A DNA stretch of 5,323 nt from the NCBI GenBank assembly GCA_030648825.1, contig JAUSGU010000071.1:1-5323 (forward strand), in the 5' to 3' direction. The translations under genes and the position numbers were made by a program. This document shows positions 4,721 through 5,323 of the stretch, piece after piece (position 1 is the first letter of the stretch; each line of letters begins with the position of its first letter). The notes beneath the pieces are model-generated. The model was not told the origin of the DNA and made no database searches. It saw nothing but the letters and a program-made list of their open reading frames with translations. The DNA is from a bacterium (GTDB lineage: Bacteria > Patescibacteriota > Minisyncoccia > Phycocordibacterales > UBA6065).

Positions 4721-5323
4721 ATGAAGAAAAGAATTCTGTATGTGGTGACTTTTGTTTTTTTTATTGTTACATTTATCGCACCCCCTCCCGTCTCTGCGGA
4801 TGAAACAGCTACTTCCTCTGTGACAGTTAATGTGAGATATCAAGACACACTGGTTTTTAGCGGACCAATTGAACTAGCAAAAAATTCCAGCACGACTATT
4901 TCCGACAATACCGGAACAAATCGTTCTGTGGCGTCAGACAGCGCGGTGATTGCCCTCAAAACGGCAGATGATTTGTCGGACAATTTTATTTTATCCGATC
5001 TCGTCTATTACACAGACTTCGGTTCTCTGTATATAAATTGCATTGATATCGTCTCTCCGACAAAACATGCCTGCGCCAATTGGCAGTACGTCGTCAATGA
5101 AACTTATCCACCGATAGGAATGGATAAATACATTCTCTCCGATAACGATGTTCTCTATTTTTATTTTGGCAATCCGCGCAGAATTTTGCTTTCATCTCCC
5201 AGCGTGCAAACGGCAACACCCTTCCAAGTAAAAGCGGAAAATTATGATTATGTGAACAATGCTTGGACCGTTCTCTCGGGAGCCACCATAGGAGCGACCC
5301 AGACGAACCCTGATGATCCATAT
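4721..5323 (+). CDS. Secreted transcobalamin-like (DUF4430-type) protein, partial at the 3' end
   Basis: The frame is open from the ATG at 4721 to the window edge (201 codons, no stop), so the C-terminus is missing. An N-terminal signal peptide is clear: MKKR, a hydrophobic stretch to Ala20, then PPPVSA with likely cleavage after Ala26 (VSA|DE). Residues about 33-150 resemble the beta domain of transcobalamin/intrinsic factor, as found in bacterial DUF4430 proteins. They open with strands SVTVNVRY and LVFSGPIEL and end with the most diagnostic block, NWQYVVNETYPP (120-131) followed by GMDKYILSDNDVLYFYFG (133-150). Cys107 and Cys118 could form a disulfide. From about 155 on a second beta-rich segment begins (TPFQVKAENYDY), possibly an Ig-like domain. 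Its position behind a B12 riboswitch supports a role in capturing cobalamin at the cell surface. The domain assignment is by eye and B12 binding is inferred. No Shine-Dalgarno precedes the A-rich start. Confidence 0.85.
   Translation, partial: MKKRILYVVTFVFFIVTFIAPPPVSADETATSSVTVNVRYQDTLVFSGPIELAKNSSTTISDNTGTNRSVASDSAVIALKTADDLSDNFILSDLVYYTDFGSLYINCIDIVSPTKHACANWQYVVNETYPPIGMDKYILSDNDVLYFYFGNPRRILLSSPSVQTATPFQVKAENYDYVNNAWTVLSGATIGATQTNPDDPY

Noticed and set aside
5094..5321. Minus-strand open frame of 75 codons.
   Set aside because: It lies antisense to the signal-peptide-bearing gene on the plus strand, has no recognisable domain, and behaves like a frame shadow.
1..5323. CRISPR array, insertion sequence or transposase.
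   Set aside because: No regularly spaced direct repeats and no transposase-like reading frame are visible.

Overview
The window looks like a piece of a bacterial chromosome of moderate GC content (low forties by eye), most likely from a Candidate Phyla Radiation / Patescibacteria (Parcubacteria-like) lineage. The reasons are compact genes, A-rich leaders with essentially no Shine-Dalgarno sequences, standard stop codons (TAA, TAG), and a class II ribonucleotide reductase of the RTPR type. No phylogenetic marker gene is present, so the assignment is an inference.

Layout, left to right. Positions 11-106 hold a very GC-rich palindromic element with perfect 16-bp ends. A NAD-dependent D-2-hydroxyacid dehydrogenase gene (132-1103, +) follows. 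It converges on a two-gene minus-strand operon and shares four bases with it: the adenosylcobalamin-dependent ribonucleotide reductase nrdJ (1656-3962, first gene) and a CobA/BtuR-type corrinoid adenosyltransferase (1100-1621, second gene). A 212-bp divergent intergenic region separates nrdJ from a small ArsR-type winged-helix regulator (4175-4480, +). That region has a recognisable promoter for each gene and a 15-bp motif in two inverted copies plus one degenerate copy. Next comes a sigma70-type promoter, a cobalamin riboswitch (4531-4637) with a candidate intrinsic terminator, and the start of a secreted protein (4721 to the window end, partial). I read that protein as carrying a transcobalamin-like (DUF4430-type) domain.

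The right four-fifths of the window reads as a vitamin B12 island. The riboswitch should turn on the secreted, putative B12-binding protein when cobalamin is scarce. The CobA-type enzyme would turn the acquired corrinoid into adenosylcobalamin, and NrdJ would use that cofactor to make deoxynucleotides. The ArsR-like protein sits between the two transcription units and may control nrdJ-cobA, itself, or the riboswitch promoter. No corrin-ring biosynthesis genes are visible here, which fits salvage, but 5.3 kb cannot exclude synthesis elsewhere.

The most interesting points are the riboswitch / transcobalamin-like gene pair, the shared motif in the nrdJ-arsR control region, the NrdJ architecture (ATP cone plus an apparently shortened RTPR core), an apparent Trp-to-Arg change in the CobA corrinoid pocket, and the 96-bp palindrome at the left edge.
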